Below, piece after piece: positions 40,014-53,710 of a DNA stretch of 64,000 nucleotides. The DNA comes from Microcebus murinus (lineage: Eukaryota; Chordata; Mammalia; Primates; Cheirogaleidae). The stretch covers positions 22,638,727-22,702,726 of the forward strand of contig NC_134115.1 of the NCBI RefSeq assembly GCF_040939455.1, given 5' to 3'. Made by a program: the position numbers and the translations under genes. The first letter of the stretch is position 1; each line of letters starts with the position of its first letter. Under the pieces are notes generated by a model that saw only the letters and a program-made list of their open reading frames with translations, had not been told where the DNA came from and did not search any database.

Positions 40014-41423
40014 TTAATACCACTAGTCTAAGAAAGAGTAGGTAACTTTGCAAGAGTATAATAATCTATCCTATGTCTCCCACTTTAAATAGTCGTATCT
40101 ATATTTCTTAAGGAAGAATTAGGATGGCTATAGTAAAAATGCAAAGAGGAGGAAATATGTAGCCTTCCATTTCCCTCATATCCAGAATAGGTGCTGGAGA
40201 ATCTAATCTTGGTTTCAATAGGATAATAAAAGCCACCTAAATCTTAATCTCTCCAAGCACCCTCCAAAAACACACATCCAGGTCCAACAAGGAGCAACTA
40301 TAAAAATGTTTTTTAGCATGTATCTACATCATAACTAGGAGAAAGGAAATATGATCCTCAAATTACACCTAAGTAGGAGAAAAATACTTAAATCTTGAGA
40401 CCACTGTGGAGCAGAAAGTCAGGTGGAGACTGAGCAGAAAAGTAAGGAGGAAGCAGAAGCCCAGTGATAGTGGGACATGGATAAAATAACTTCATCCAGA
40501 GAAAGCCATCCCCCACCCCGCAGTGGGGAAACACTGAGCAGACCTGAGCCCTGAGCTCACTGTGCAAAGCGGCAGAGATGGCAGTTACAGGAAGGCACCA
40601 GTTCTGGGAGTGAGGGAGTAACCTCGAAGGGGCACCCCTTGAAGACTTGGTGGAAGAGACAAGACAGAGATGAAAAGTAGAATTCCTATAAAAACAAAAG
40701 GGAATCACAAAATCAGAAGACTATCCACCTTCCCCTAACTCCCTTCGAAAACACTGGTCAAAACAAATGACCCTAACCGGACTAAAACACAAATGTTCTC
40801 TTAAACCGTGGGACTCAATAAGTCATCCACACTTTCACCTTTCTACACACAACTGCTACTCATGGCCTAAGAAAAGAAAATGTTTCAAGATGAATAGAGA
40901 CCAGTAGATAACTATGTAGTCAATGTTCCTATAAGTACAAAATATAAAAAGAGAATCAAAATATTACAGCTGATAAAATTCTGCTCAAAATTCTGCAATA
41001 GAACAAAAGTGTAACACAATACCTGAACCTAAAAGAAATATGCTAACATAATCTGAAGATATGGAAATACAGCTCAAATTAAAATTTTGAAAACATATAT
41101 GCACAGAAAAAACAGAAAAATGCAAAAGCAGAGTTGACTAACTCTGGAAATAAACTGAAGACTAAATTATATTACAAATAAAAATGAAAGTGTAACGTGT
41201 CCAAGAGATGACTGATTCAACTGAAAATACAATCAGGAGCATTGAGGAAAGGCATAAATATAAGAAAAGACAAATAAAAAGCAAATAACATAGAGGTAGA
41301 AAGTACCCAAGAGAAAGTAACTAATAAAGAAAATGGTCAAAGAAGATTTAATATGCTTGTACCTGTTCTAATTTTTAACAGCACACTTTCAGGAAAAATG
41401 TCTCTTAGGCCTCCAGACCAAAA

Positions 41424-41453
41424 ATAAACAAATAAATAAATAAATAAATAAAA
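41424..41453. repeat. (AAAT)n microsatellite
   Basis: About six AAAT/AAAC tetramers. Confidence 0.9.
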
Positions 41454-42084
41454 GATCATTTGGAAGGTAAAAAAAAATTCAGCCAAGCCATCCTTCAAGT
41501 ACCAAAGTTATAGAAAAATTTTATACAATTAAGAACTCAGGTATACTGCACTTACAAGCCCCTTCTAGGTAATCTAGTAGAGGATGTGCTTTAACTAACC
41601 AAGAATTACCTGGCAAAAGAACTGATGGTGAGCAGGAAATATATGTAATTATAAATCCAAGATTAAAGCAAAGGTGGGAACCAGGGTGGAAGAAGAGTAT
41701 TTGTTATGTGTTCCGACAAAGTAGGAATAATAAACTTAAAATAGAAGGAGAAAAAAGCTAGAAATGGTAAAACTAGAATAAGCAAATTATTTTTTCCATA
41801 AACTTTCCACCCTCTTCTCCACCAAAAAAAAAAAAAACCTATTTAAAAAAAGCAAGGAACAGATCACATAGTCAAACAATAAAAATAATGCAATATCAAC
41901 CAGATAATAAACATAAAATAATACGACAGTTGAGATTAAATTTATTGGCCATATCTATAAATGTCAATGAGCTTAAAAGTCTCTATTAGATGAAAAACAC
42001 ATTAAAATTATCCCACAAAGCAAAATCTGACTCCTAAAATAGAGTAATTCAAATTTCCAAGAACAAGGGGTTGGGGCAAAGCAG

Positions 42085-42570
42085 TGCTGTGATTCTGATA
42101 TCAAATAAGATACACCAAGATACCATTTCCCACCTATGAATCTAGCCAAAATCCAAAAACTGACAACAAACACAGGCAGGTAAGGGGGAGAAGGAGCTCT
42201 CAAACATGGTCAATGGGAACGTCAGCTATTCTAGCCCTATTGAGGAGGATTTGGCAATATCTAATAAACTATATTTGCTTCTACCTTTTGACTAAGCAAT
42301 TCTACTGCTAGGCATTTACCATGAAAATATAACTCCAATAACAACAACAAAAAATGTGTACGAGGTTATTCAATCTGGATTTATTTCTAAAAACAAAATA
42401 TTGGAAAATAACCTAAATGCCCCATAATTGGTGTCTAATTAAATAAATTATGGTAACTCTACCACAATGTAGCTGTGAAAAAGAATAAAAATTTCTAACT
42501 ACTATAGGGTGATTTCCAGGAATAGATTAAGTGATAAAAGCAAAATGGAAAAAAATGCATATAGTATTCT
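42085..42570 (+). repeat. Old L1 or HAL1-type LINE, end of ORF2
   Basis: The blocks 'ctctcaaacatggtcaatgg', 'agcaattctactgctaggca', 'taacctaaatgccccataat' and 'taaataaattatggtaactc' follow the order of the end of L1 ORF2 with strong divergence. The frame is destroyed. The A-rich sequence upstream to about 40870 may belong to the same element, but I cannot show it. Confidence 0.65.
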
Positions 42571-43019
42571 ACATATTTTACTTTGAACCATATGTTTTAC
42601 ATATTCTGACATAAAATTAAGTAAATTAATAAAATTAAATATAGAAAGATGGGGGAGAGAGCTATAAAACTGAACAGAACAAAACCAAATTAACCTATGT
42701 ATGAAATTAATGATATAATCATAGAGAAAAAGGATTTATTCAAGAAACTTTTGAAACAAGTAGTCTTACTGTATTGCCTCAATGGAATATATTCTAAGGA
42801 CAAAAAGAAATCTTAAATTTTACTTAAACAGGCCTGTTGTTGGTAGTGGTATTGGTGTGGTAATTCCAGCACTATTTTGTATGTCTGGTGGTAAATTTAC
42901 AGATGTGGTTAAGAATCATGATTCTCACTGTGGGAAAAAGGGAGAAAAATATGAAATGGGTAAGGAAGAAGAAACCTGTGGTACTGGATTGCAATTGGAG
43001 GTACCACTATGAACTCCAG

Positions 43020-44315
43020 ATATCTATTCTTAGTTCTGTCCACTGAAAAAGGACATCAGAGCCAATGACATCCTTATCACCAATCCCTTGATTTTTAAAT
43101 ATCATTCCTCAACAAAAGAAACCATCTAGTGGAGAAATGGTTATTTCTAGGTCTGGGAAGAGAAAATAGAAGGTGAACATTTTGTTGTGCTATAAAAGAA
43201 GAAATGCTAAGAAATTGTCAGGGATGTCTCAAAAGGACACAGGAGCCAACTTGAAAGGTCTCCCACTCATCAAACTTGGGACAATTTAAGAACGAAAAAA
43301 GAAAGTCAGTAATGCCTATAAATGAATTACTACAGTTGAAAAGAATCCATGAGTTCCTAATAACATTTTTTTTTAAAAGCAGAGTGAATAAGGGATTACA
43401 GAATTAGAAAATCAACGTCTTGCAACCACTGACATAATGATTAATTTGGGGAGGAATCATCAATACATGCTAAACTCTCAGGAAGAGTTTGACAGGAAAT
43501 AGGAATATGCACATACCTCAAAAGTATCACCCCTCAGATATCGTATTAATTATAAAGACAAAGTGTACTTTCACAATACAGGTGAAATCTAGCAGATATC
43601 ACCTCAACCAACCAAGTGAACAGAAGCTAACATCATCAAAAAAATGTGCTTTCTGACATTATACCATTTGATGTGAACCACTGACAAAGATATGATCTCA
43701 CCTGGGGAGTTTTCATGCCAAAAATGTTTAACCGCTCATTTAGCCCTGAACAAAACCATCATACAAATCCAAAGTGAGATGTATTCCACAAACCACAAGC
43801 CTTGCCTCATCAAAATCATCAACATGAAAGACCACTCATTCCCTTCCTCATCTTCACCCCGTCACATACACTCCAGTAAGGGAGGTGAGCTCCTCTAGAC
43901 TAAAGCAGTTTAGAAATGGAACGAATAATGACAATGTAGGACCCTCCCTAACCCACCTTGAGTTCTAGATCAAAAGTGATAGATCTATTAAAAAAAAAAT
44001 CATTGTGACAACTAGAGAAATGTGAATATAGACAGTAATTTTAATAAAATCATCATTAATTTTCTTAGAAGTGAGGACTGTACTTTGGTTATATAGAAGA
44101 ATATCATTCTTAGGAGATGAATTCTGAAATAGTTACGAGTGCACTTGCACAATGTCTGCAACTTATTTTCAGGGTGGAGAGAAGTATGTGTTGGGAGGGT
44201 GTATGAAGAGAGAAAACATTACCTTTTGGTAAATCCAGGGGAATGGAATGTATGTGTTCATTTTACTATTCTTTCAACTTGTCTGTAGATTTCAAAGCTA
44301 TCAAAACAAACTCTT
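43020..44315 (+). repeat. Old L1-lineage 3' UTR region, copy 1
   Basis: The 5' portion (43080-43360) is a diverged relative of 46925-47470, sharing 'ggagaaatggt', 'tcaaaaggac', 'agccaa' and 'gggacaatttaag' in the same order. The end near 44040-44310 ('gtctgcaacttattttcagg', 'cttgtctgtagatttcaaag') resembles an ancient L1M 3' terminus. Confidence 0.55.
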
Positions 44316-45654
44316 GTGGGGGGGAACCCATCACAGGCACAAGTTTTTAAAAGTTATGTAAAGATCAGGCCCCAAGAGTACAGAGCACAGAGCTCAGGCC
44401 GCGATGATCCACTGCAAGATGATCTGGGGAGAGGCAGTCGCTTCCAGCAGCAGCAATAGGAGTCACCTGGAAGCTAGGCCAGGGCCTACCCACCACCCAC
44501 TGTCCTTTTGACCAATGCTGAGCTCGCCCTTGCGAGGCAGCCTGCCGGCTCTCTCTTCCTGACAGCTGTCTGGCTAGAGCTTTTCATCACAGCATGTGAC
44601 AAGGATGTCCATCCATGCCCCGAGATTTCTGTTGGGATGGGATGACCTCCTTCCTCAAGCCTCATGTCCCTCTGTGGGCTCTTGCTACTTCTTACATAGA
44701 ATTCTCCTTCTAAACCACCTTGTCCCAAAGGTATCCAACAAGGCAGCTAAGGGTCACTGGTCAGAAAACAATGACAATACAGAAACAGCTGAGGAGAGAT
44801 GGAAAAGAAAATATGTACTCCCAAGAATTTTTCTCTGCATACCAAGGCAAAGGCACTCTTTTTTTCCCATTAGACTCGAACTAGGAACTACAGACAGCTA
44901 GCTTACAACCACGAGCAGAAAGCTTGTTTAAGAACGAACCCAGCAACTGGAGAGATCGGAGCTACACTGAGTGGCAGAAAGAACCGAGTTCCTAGAGACC
45001 TGCTTTACCTCCCAGATCAAGTGAGGTGTACCAGTCAGGAGTTACAGAAGCCCGTACACTCCCTCCCTCTTTCATCTTTTTTCCCCTTCTCCCAGCTTGG
45101 ATTGAATTTCCTGATGATTTACAATTCAACCTCAATTGAAACTATGTGTTGCGTAGAGTGTATCCTCTGGAAAAACAGGTAACTATGTTAGGGAAATAAA
45201 TATTGCCTATTTGCATCCCTCTCTTTTCAATTCACAAAGCATATTATGATAATGAAGTCCAGGAGAAGTCCTGCAGTAAAGAAATCTTCGTTAAGTTTGT
45301 TCAAACCACTATGTCCCAAACAACTTGACTTTGCCTATTAAAAATCCTTAGAAGTAGTGTTCCATGGGAAGCAATTTTTGCAATAATTGTGTGAAAATTG
45401 TTCATTTACCTGCAAAGAAATCCTCCCCAGTATCATTGCTTAATTTCAATATCTAGCATGTGTATATATAAGATGTCAGGAATTGAGGCTCATGTAATCA
45501 AAGATCCTAACAACATCAAAATATACCTGCAAGGGTCTTACGGTATTTTGTGTATGCATGCATTATACTGTTGGATATTACATAAAGTTAGCAATTTCAC
45601 AGTGTGACCACAACCTGCTAGTGAGAAGAGTGCATAACCCTTTCATCTCCGCTA

Positions 45655-45720
45655 TCCTCAGCAAGTTGAATTATGCCTGACACGTAGGAGGAGCTCAGTA
45701 AATGTTGTTGAATGAATAAA
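45655..45720 (+). repeat. L2 LINE 3' end
   Basis: The sense blocks 'cctgacacgtaggaggagct' and 'cagtaaatgttgttgaatga' end in the typical L2 terminus. Confidence 0.6.
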
Positions 45721-46799
45721 ATCATTACCAATTTACTTGTTTCTGTGGAAATTACATTTCTTGTTTCTTTCCTTCATTTTCTCTTCTGTTACACATTAAA
45801 TTAATGCCTTTATTGAGCAGTCTGTAGTAACTCCTAGTTCTCAAGTCCTAGGAGGATAGAACAAATTCAATGCTCATTAGTGTGTACAACTAGTTTAAAT
45901 GATTTGCTCACTGCACATTCCCTTTCACTTGTCCAAGATGAATCAGCTTGGATCATTATGGAGCTCTTTAATCTTTCATTTTCTTGGACAAAATTCTACA
46001 ATTAGAAATGTTTCCAGTCCTGTTTTACCTCATCTTTCAATCTAATAAAGAATGGCAAGTTTAACACACTCTTTCCTAAAATAGGTGCATTAGGAGACAT
46101 AATTATCCACTATTGTGCACAGACCTAGTGGAGTTAATGTCATCCCTTCAAGATAGAGTATTCATTTCCAGGGCATCAGGTTTTTGGAACAGATGGTTGT
46201 GCCACCTTCCATCTACTATTGCCTATATAAGCTGCAGCAATGCATACCTTTGTAATATTTCCTAACCTTCCATTTACAGGACAGAGAACATAAACTAAAA
46301 CACGTTAAAAAAAAAAAAAAAGAAAAAACTTACATTATTAATAGTAGAGTAGACTTAAAATCATGTAATAGGTAACAAAGATGGTTTTCAAAGGACTCAA
46401 GATGGTTGATCTTAAACAGATTCTGGGATTTCTCAGATGCATGAGAGCCATTTCAAAATGCTTGCAGAAAGAGAAATATTCCCAGTAATTTAGAACAAAT
46501 AATCTGACCACATGACATACGTGTTTTTAAGGACAAAAAGAACTATATGAAATTTGAATTATTGGTAGCTATCACAGTGCTGGTAGTAGTACTGTTACTC
46601 TGAGATAATGTTGTATATAGTGTGAGATAAAAACCAAAGAGTAATTGTGTTGGTGACACTGAGAACAGAATTTTCAGCATAGGAAAAATATGCAGATGTA
46701 AAACTGGTGAGGGTAAATCTTACAAGCACTGCAAAATTGATTTTATATTGAAAATATCTGCATAAACTCATGAGTTATTTTATATATTAAAAAATGCAC

Positions 46800-48450
46800 A
46801 TGCCCAACTCTGTTCACTGAAAAGTTCTAAAGACCAACCTGATAGCAATGAGAATCTTAGCACTCACGTTGTGATCTCTATATATCGATTTAAAAAAAAA
46901 AAAAAAAAAAAGGAACAAGGGTTTTTTGGAGAAATGGTTTATTTCAGATGTGGAACAGGAAATTTACAAAATAAGTATGAGAGTTTGTCATGCCAGAAGT
47001 AAAAATACTGAGGTCACATCAAAAGGACCTAGGCTAGGTGCAGTGGCTCACACTTATAGTCCCAGTACTTTGGGAAATTGAGGCAGGAGGTTTGTTCAAG
47101 GCCTGGAGTTTCAGACTAGCGTAGGCAACGTAGCAAGACCCTATCTCTACAAAAATAAAAATTAAAAAACAAAAATCAGCCAGGCATTGTGGTGCACACC
47201 TATAGTCCTAGCTACTTGGGAGGCTGAGGCAGGTGGACCCTTTGAGCTCAGCATATGGAAGCTGCAGTAAGCTATGATGCAGTGAGCCACGGTACTCCAG
47301 CCTGGGGGTGGCAGAGAGACTTAAACACTCTATCTCTAAGAAAAAAAAAATTAAAAATTAGAAAAGGACCTAGGAAGCCAATTTGAATGGTTTCTTTCCT
47401 ACTAGCCAAAGATGGGACAATTTAAGCAAGAATAATGTTTTTAACTTCAATGAAATAAAACACATCAAATATGGTGAAGTCCATGAATTGATAATGAAAC
47501 TAGAAAAAAAACTTCATTGATGTCCTTTGGTGAATGAATGCTAGGGAATTAGCCCCTAATGAATAAAACAAAATAATTGAGTATTAATCTTGCCTTTCCT
47601 GTAAGAACTGTATCTCACTGTACCAAATGACAAATGAGAAATGTCTCTTTATAAAAGTATTCTATGCAAGTAGATGAAGAAGAAATAATAGAAAGAGAGT
47701 ATCACTATTTGGCAAACCTTAATGAATACTTAAATGATCTCTAGGCAATGGCAGCTGCTAATATTACGAACAAAGACAAGCAGACCTCCAGATGGAAGTA
47801 CACACCATCAAGTAGGCAGTAATCTTTCCTCATTCTTTCAAAAATAAAATTGAACTTGAACTTGAGCCTTTACCAGTCTACTGATAATATCAGAGCTAGA
47901 ACTTGCTAAATTAACCCCTGAGAATGTAGCCAGCAAAATCAAGATCACATGAAGCTTGAAATAACACAGATTCTTCAAGCAAAAATTTTCAAAGGAAAAA
48001 GAATGGAGAGAAATCTATAGAATAAGGGAGATTTAAGAAATATATCAATCACTCACAATGTATGAACCTTATTTGGAGCCTGACTCAAATCACAAAGAAA
48101 ATTCCCCGCAGTAGGGGAAATTTGAAAATTGACTGGAGATTTGATAATATAAATATTATAATATAATATTTTATAATATAAAAACTAATTTGACATGTGA
48201 TATTGATATTATGGTTTTATTATAAAAATGGTCATCTTAAAGAGATACATACTAGACTATTCAGTGATGAAATGAAAAGAAGTGTGCTATTTGCTTTAAC
48301 ATAATCAGAGTGGAGGGTGCAATAAATGAAAGAATATTAGCTTTGAGTTGATAATTATTGAAGTTGGTAACAGGGACATGGGCGTTCACCATATATTAGT
48401 CTCTGAACTTTTGCTTTAAATTTTCCAAAAAGGTTCAATAATATTTGCTG
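46800..48450 (+). repeat. Old L1-lineage 3' UTR region, copy 2, split by an Alu
   Basis: Relative of the region at 43020-44315. The Alu at 47034-47361 interrupts it, since the sequence continues from 'acatcaaaaggacctagg' to 'aagccaatttgaatgg' across the Alu. The end part ('agagatacatactagactat', 'gagttgataattattgaagt', 'gggacatgggcgttcacc') matches ancient L1M 3' UTRs. It contains an A-run at about 46892-46911 and an AT-rich self-complementary stretch at about 48145-48185. Confidence 0.6.
47034..47361 (+). mobile_element. Old AluJ-like SINE
   Basis: A dimeric Alu without the strepsirrhine linker, diverged, with an A-rich tail (aaaaaaaaaattaaaaatta). A perfect 13-bp target duplication, aaaaggacctagg, lies at 47021-47033 and 47362-47374. 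Confidence 0.9.
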
Positions 48451-48459
48451 TGTAAGCAG

Positions 48460-51115
48460 ATGAAATAAGGATCAGATGTGATGCCAACCTGGAATTTAGA
48501 CCAAGCGACATAAGTTTCTGATAAAGTACAAGGAAGTGTTTTTGAACAGAATTACTCATTACAGAAAGAACCATCTGAGTGGAGCATATTTTTAGCGACT
48601 GAAAACGTATGAGGCTTAAATTGAGTTACATTTCGGGCCCATTCTAATTTGGTGGTCTATGAGCTGTTCTTCAGTATCTTCTTAAAGACCACCTAATTCA
48701 GAGTAAGCGCTAATTGCAAAAACATGCACAGCATCTGTTTCTGTGTGCTTGTGTGGTATGCATGGATGTGCAGTGGAAGGGCCTGGAATACAGAACATGG
48801 ACACAGAAGAAAAATGGGAATGCGCATATGAAACATCTCAGCAAACATTAATGAGCTAAAAAAAAAATGTGGACCTGCTATGCTTAGCTTACTACTGCTG
48901 AGAGCACTGCTGAATTTCTTTAGTTTGCTAAAAGATGAAAATGATTTCCCTATCATCAAGTAACTAACCCAAACACCAAGTTTTTAAGGCACTAATTTAA
49001 CTAAGCTTGGGGAAATGATGCAAAGAGATCATTAGAGAACACAGCTCTATGCCACCTAGGCATAATTTGTTTTGCTTTGCTTCAGACATGCTAATTTTCT
49101 ATGTCTAGATCAGAATTTCTATACCAGCAGGCTTTTTACAAGGGTCAAATTCAACTCACCAGGAAACTAAAAGAGAAAAGAAAGAAAACAAAAGCTACAC
49201 TTCTCCCAAGTAGTCTTTTTAAGATTATTCTGTAAATCTTGTACAAATATTTGAATAGACACTATCCAGACAAACTGACTAATTTCTTTCTTAGCAGAAA
49301 GGAAGAAATTAAGTTTCTCATCAGGTTCTCCCTCTTTTTAATCAAGGAAAGAATAATCAGTGAATGCATTTTTCACTTTGACCACATCATCCACCATCAA
49401 AAAAAATAACACCTCTGCATTCTGAACCCAATTTTGATCCTGATCTATGCAATTAAGTAATCAAATCCCATTTCTGTAATTAATGGTTTTCTTCCACTTG
49501 TCTTGCTGTAATTTGACTTCCTCTGGTGTGAAGCAGCTCTTTGAGTTCGAATTGTTTGCATATTGGACTATACATCACTAGCCTGGAATGCCACTCCTAG
49601 GCTCAGTCAGCCTCCCAAGGATCTTCTTATATTGGAAAAACCGGGAAAAATCATATTGATGTGGATGTGCATTCTATTTGAAGAAGATCAATACTTTCTA
49701 CTCCCCAGGCAATTTAGAGTTTTCTTCTTTCTGATTCTTCTCATCCCTGGTTCGCTAAGTATCATTCCTTTTACTCCATTAATTTCCTGGCCAAGTTCAC
49801 TGCCAATCAAAATTAAGGAAAAGATGTATTCCAGATGCCTGTCTCAGATAATTTTAGAATCTGAATTCTCAACACAGAACATCTGAAAGCACCATCACCT
49901 TTAGAAAATGGCCAAACTCACGTTCTGTGATTTGGGAAAATGATAAAATCTAAATGAGCGAGACTCTCTCTCACGTTATATCAACAGACATTTATTGAAA
50001 AAAAACCCTACCTATTGTCGGATAGATAGGCTAGCATAAGCCAAAAAAAGTGCCTTGATCGCTAGAACTGATTCCAATACTGAGTGAAAAGTAAATTAAA
50101 AATGAGAAATTCAGAGAGGCTGTTTGATAAAAGAACGTGAATCAACATGTTCAAGAAGACAACCACAGATTAAGTGAGTTCAAGGGTCAATACTATCTGC
50201 TCTCCTGCAGAAAATGAGTTACTGATTAAAGAAAAATCTTAGCTAAAATCTTGATAAAAACAACACTGCTTCTGTTAATAGACCCACTCATCATGGTAGA
50301 GTGTAGCCCAAAGGGCCAAACTATGCATGTTATTTTTTTACTCTTTGAAAGTAAAGCTGAAAAGATAAATTACCAGTATGAAATAAGTTATATCTTGCTC
50401 AAGGAGTTTCATAAAAAGTTGTAACAATTTGCACTGGCAGGAACAGATGTTATCAAAAGTGATTTTTCCAAGTGGATCATTAGTTATTGGCCTCTTTTGG
50501 GAGCATGTCAACTAGTTACTTATAGGTTAACAACACTTTAATATAGCCACTTTCATCACAATCATCACGTGCGACAATGAAATCATAATGATCATAATCA
50601 ATGTAAGTTAATTGGCAAGTACCAATTAAATAAAGTTCTGCTATGTACCCTCAGTGGACCAGCATCAAATGATTAGGCAAACTGATTAAAATTACCCAAA
50701 CCCCTACCCATAAAATGTTCCTCTTAAGCTCACTAAAGAAGGCAACATGGCCATCTCATTCATTAATACTATTTTATCCTTCGTGTCAGGAACAGTGTAG
50801 GTGCTTAGAAAAAAATTAATCTTTACCAAATATTAACGAATGAATGAACAAATGAATAAATGCATTAATAAAGGTCTGCCTCCCAAGAACTTCCATTCAG
50901 TTGGGATTTCCCAGGCTGTAGAACAAATATGGACCACACCTGAGATACAAGTTTCCTTTTTCTTGGAATTATCAATGATGAGTATTTTTCTTTTATGTTA
51001 ATTTATTGATTTAGTGAACCGAAAGTTTTTAAAAAGGAGGTACTATTATTCTAGCTCAGTCACTGATGTGTTTGGCCCCCTAAATGCCCTTGGGCTAGGT
51101 TTAAACTCAAGAAGG
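48460..51115. other. Intron stretch, mostly unrecognised
   Basis: Apart from the L2 end at 50757-50865, I recognise nothing. The 107-codon frame at 49563-49886 has no known motif and is treated as chance. Confidence 0.5.
50757..50865 (+). repeat. L2 LINE 3' end
   Basis: The sense blocks 'caggaacagtgtaggtgctt' and 'gaatgaatgaacaaatgaat' fit the L2 3' end. Confidence 0.6.
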
Positions 51116-51129
51116 CGATGGAGATTTTC

Positions 51130-51450
51130 TTTTTTCTTTTGAGACAGAGTCTCGCTTTGTTGCCCAGGCTAGAGTGAGTGCCGTGGCATCAGCCTAGCTC
51201 ACAGCAACCTCTAACTCCTGGGCTCAAGCAATCGTTCTGCCTCAGCCTCCCAAGTAGCTGGGACTACAGGCATTGCACCACCATGCCCGCCTAATTTTTT
51301 CTATATATATTAGTTGACCAATTAATTTCTTTCTATTTATAGTAGAGACGGGGTCTCACTCTTGCTCAGGCAGGTTTCGAACTCCTGACCTCGAGCAATC
51401 CGGCCGCCTCGGCCTCCCAGAGTTACAGGTGTGAGCCACCGTGCCCGGCC
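51130..51450 (-). mobile_element. Strepsirrhine Alu SINE
   Basis: A dimeric Alu in minus orientation with the linker tatatatattagttgacc. The target duplication gagattttc lies at 51121-51129 and 51451-51459. Confidence 0.95.
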
Positions 51451-51969
51451 GAGATTTTCAAAATGCCGTAAGGGGAGTAGATCTTCACAAGTCATGGAAA
51501 ATTAAGATTACTACCTATGATGAAAGAAATAATGAGTGGAAAACAAATGTTAAAAAATACTATGAAAATATTACACTTTTTCTATCTAGGGAAGTCACCA
51601 TCATTGGGAAGGTAACAAGATGAAAGAGGGCTGCATGTGTGCGTGAGTGCAGGAGCATGAATCTGTTACAGTGCTGCCCACATGTCTAGCTATTACCACA
51701 TCGGATTTCCATCTAAGTCAGAGAAATAGTCCTATGTAACTAGAGGCAGAGCAGGACAGCTGTAAATGCACCTCAGGAACACAACTGCAAATTCAATATG
51801 TAAGAAAAAGTACTCCCAGATAAATCACAAAGACATAATTTCTTCTAAAACACACTTAAAAAATCATAAAATACCCATTTCTTCTTTACTAATGGTTAAA
51901 GAATGTTTGAAGTTAACACAAACAAAAATACAGCACAGTATAAACATTAGCACGAATAATCTTTTACTT

Positions 51970-52760
51970 ATTCATGCTTCATTGATCCATTCATTCATTT
52001 AATAAATATCAATAGGGGCCTATTATATATCAGGAACTGTGGGAGGCACTGAGGATTCCATGCTGTTTGTCATGGTTCCTGTCTCCATGGAATCTATCCA
52101 ATGGGAAGGGTAGTCATCACATGATCACACAGAGATGGAAAATTACAATTGCATTAAGTACAAAAAAGCGAAGTGCCTGGTGATACAGCAAATGCAATGA
52201 GGGACCTGGCTACTCAAGGAAGGCTGAGAAAAAACTTATGGCAATCTCAAGGGAGTGTCAGAATTAACCAGGCAAAGGGGCATGGAGGGGAACCCAGGCA
52301 CAGGGATAGGATGTGCAAAGGATCTATGGAGGGAATGAACCTGGTGTGTTGTAGGAAGAAAATGCAGTTTGCAGGCTGGAAGCAGCAAGTGACGTGGAAA
52401 ATGCTGCAATATGTTTGAAGAGATGGGCAGGGGGCAAGCCATGTGCAGCCTTAAAGGCGATGCCATTTGGGTCTTTATTCTTAAAACACGGTGTTGTTTG
52501 CATAAATGCATAAATAGTCTTTCGGAAGTATTAAGCAAAGGACAGTAACTAAATGAAAAGGTGTTTTCTTTGCTTGCTTGGTTGCTTGGTTGGTTGGGGG
52601 TTTTAATAATCACTCTGGCTACTATATGGAGAAGAGACTGGAAGAAGTCAAAAGTAGAAACTAGGAGGCAGGTAAATAGCTACTGCAATAGTCTAGTTGA
52701 GAGATAACAGTGGCTCAGACTAAGGTGGTGGGGCAGGGAGGAGAGATGACAACTGCCTCA
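51970..52760 (-). repeat. L2 LINE 3' region, about 800 bp
   Basis: The plus strand reads the reverse complement of L2: 'ccattcattcatttaataaa', 'caggaactgtgggaggcact', 'ggttcctgtctccatggaat', then 'gcaagccatgtgcagcctta', 'aatcactctggctactatat' and 'gctactgcaatagtctagtt'. It is one of the longer L2 segments in the window. A CTTG/TTGG tetranucleotide-like tract at about 52573-52597 interrupts it. The open frames here are not genes. Confidence 0.75.
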
Positions 52761-52841
52761 AGAGGTAAAGCAGCGCTGACTTGATGGTGGATTGGCGTTA
52801 AGGGTGAAGTCAGGTATGACATCCAGATTTCCACCCATGCA

Positions 52842-53456
52842 CTAAGAGAAGGAACGGTGAAACAGGCACATCTGGGGGGTAAGATTATAAATTTGGTTTG
52901 GGGAAGTGGAGAGAAGAGTCAGCACAGCAGGCCTGAGACTGGTATCCTTTGAAAGTCCTTCTTGCAAGGCTGGCCGTTGACTGGCATCCGGGAATGCGGA
53001 TTTTGAGAGAATTCCCACCATTCCCTCATAACAATGGCTCACTGCACCTTGAGTGTTTATGCAAACAATATGGAGTATGCTGAACACCTGCTTTCCTTCT
53101 GTGAGTGTGGAATTTTGGTAAACAGTAGGCAAGGAGTGCCTATGTGACCATCCCCCCCATAACCACCATGGGCACTGGGTCTCCAATGAGCTTCCCCCAT
53201 AGACAATGCTTCTCGTGTACGGCCACAAGTGAGTGCTGGAGGGAAAAGCACTCTGCGTGTGACTCCACTGAGAGAAGTCTCTTGGAAGCTTGAGCCTGGT
53301 TCCCTGTGGATTTTGCCCCATGTGCCTTTTCTTTTTGCTGATTTTGCTTTGTGTCCTTTTGCGGAAATAAATAATAGCCATTAGTATGACTACATGATGA
53401 GTCATGAGTCCCAGTGATTCACCAAACTCGCGGGTGGTCTTAGGGCCCTCCAACAC
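52842..53456 (-). other. Unassigned 204-codon open frame, possibly in an old LTR
   Basis: The longest open frame in the window: 204 codons on the minus strand starting at 53456. The translation begins MLEGPKTTREFGESLG and has no domain, signal peptide or motif I recognise. Its amino-acid composition looks random (rich in Ser, Pro, Trp and His). The minus strand starts tgttggagggccc, which could be the TG end of an LTR, and the whole stretch has the look of an old repeat. I therefore do not call a gene. Confidence 0.3.
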
Positions 53457-53589
53457 AGGGTATGGATCAAGTATAGAGCAGTCAGGAGCTCGTGGGGTAT
53501 TCTTGGCTGGAGATCAGACATGGGCCCACTGAAGGTGTGATCGCCATAGACTCAATACCCAGTACAACTTTCCACATGGAACTACAAGT

Positions 53590-53710
53590 TAAAGCAGGAA
53601 TGATCTTGAGAAAGTATCTAATCCAGGTTCCTCATTTTTTCAGATGAACCAAGGTTTAGAGAGAGAAAATACCTTTCTAGAGGTCACAGAGCTAGTTAGC
53701 AGCAAATATG
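53590..53710 (-). repeat. MIR-like SINE fragment
   Basis: The 'cagatgaaccaaggtttaga' and 'ctagaggtcacagagctagt' blocks are the reverse complement of the MIR core. Confidence 0.6.
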
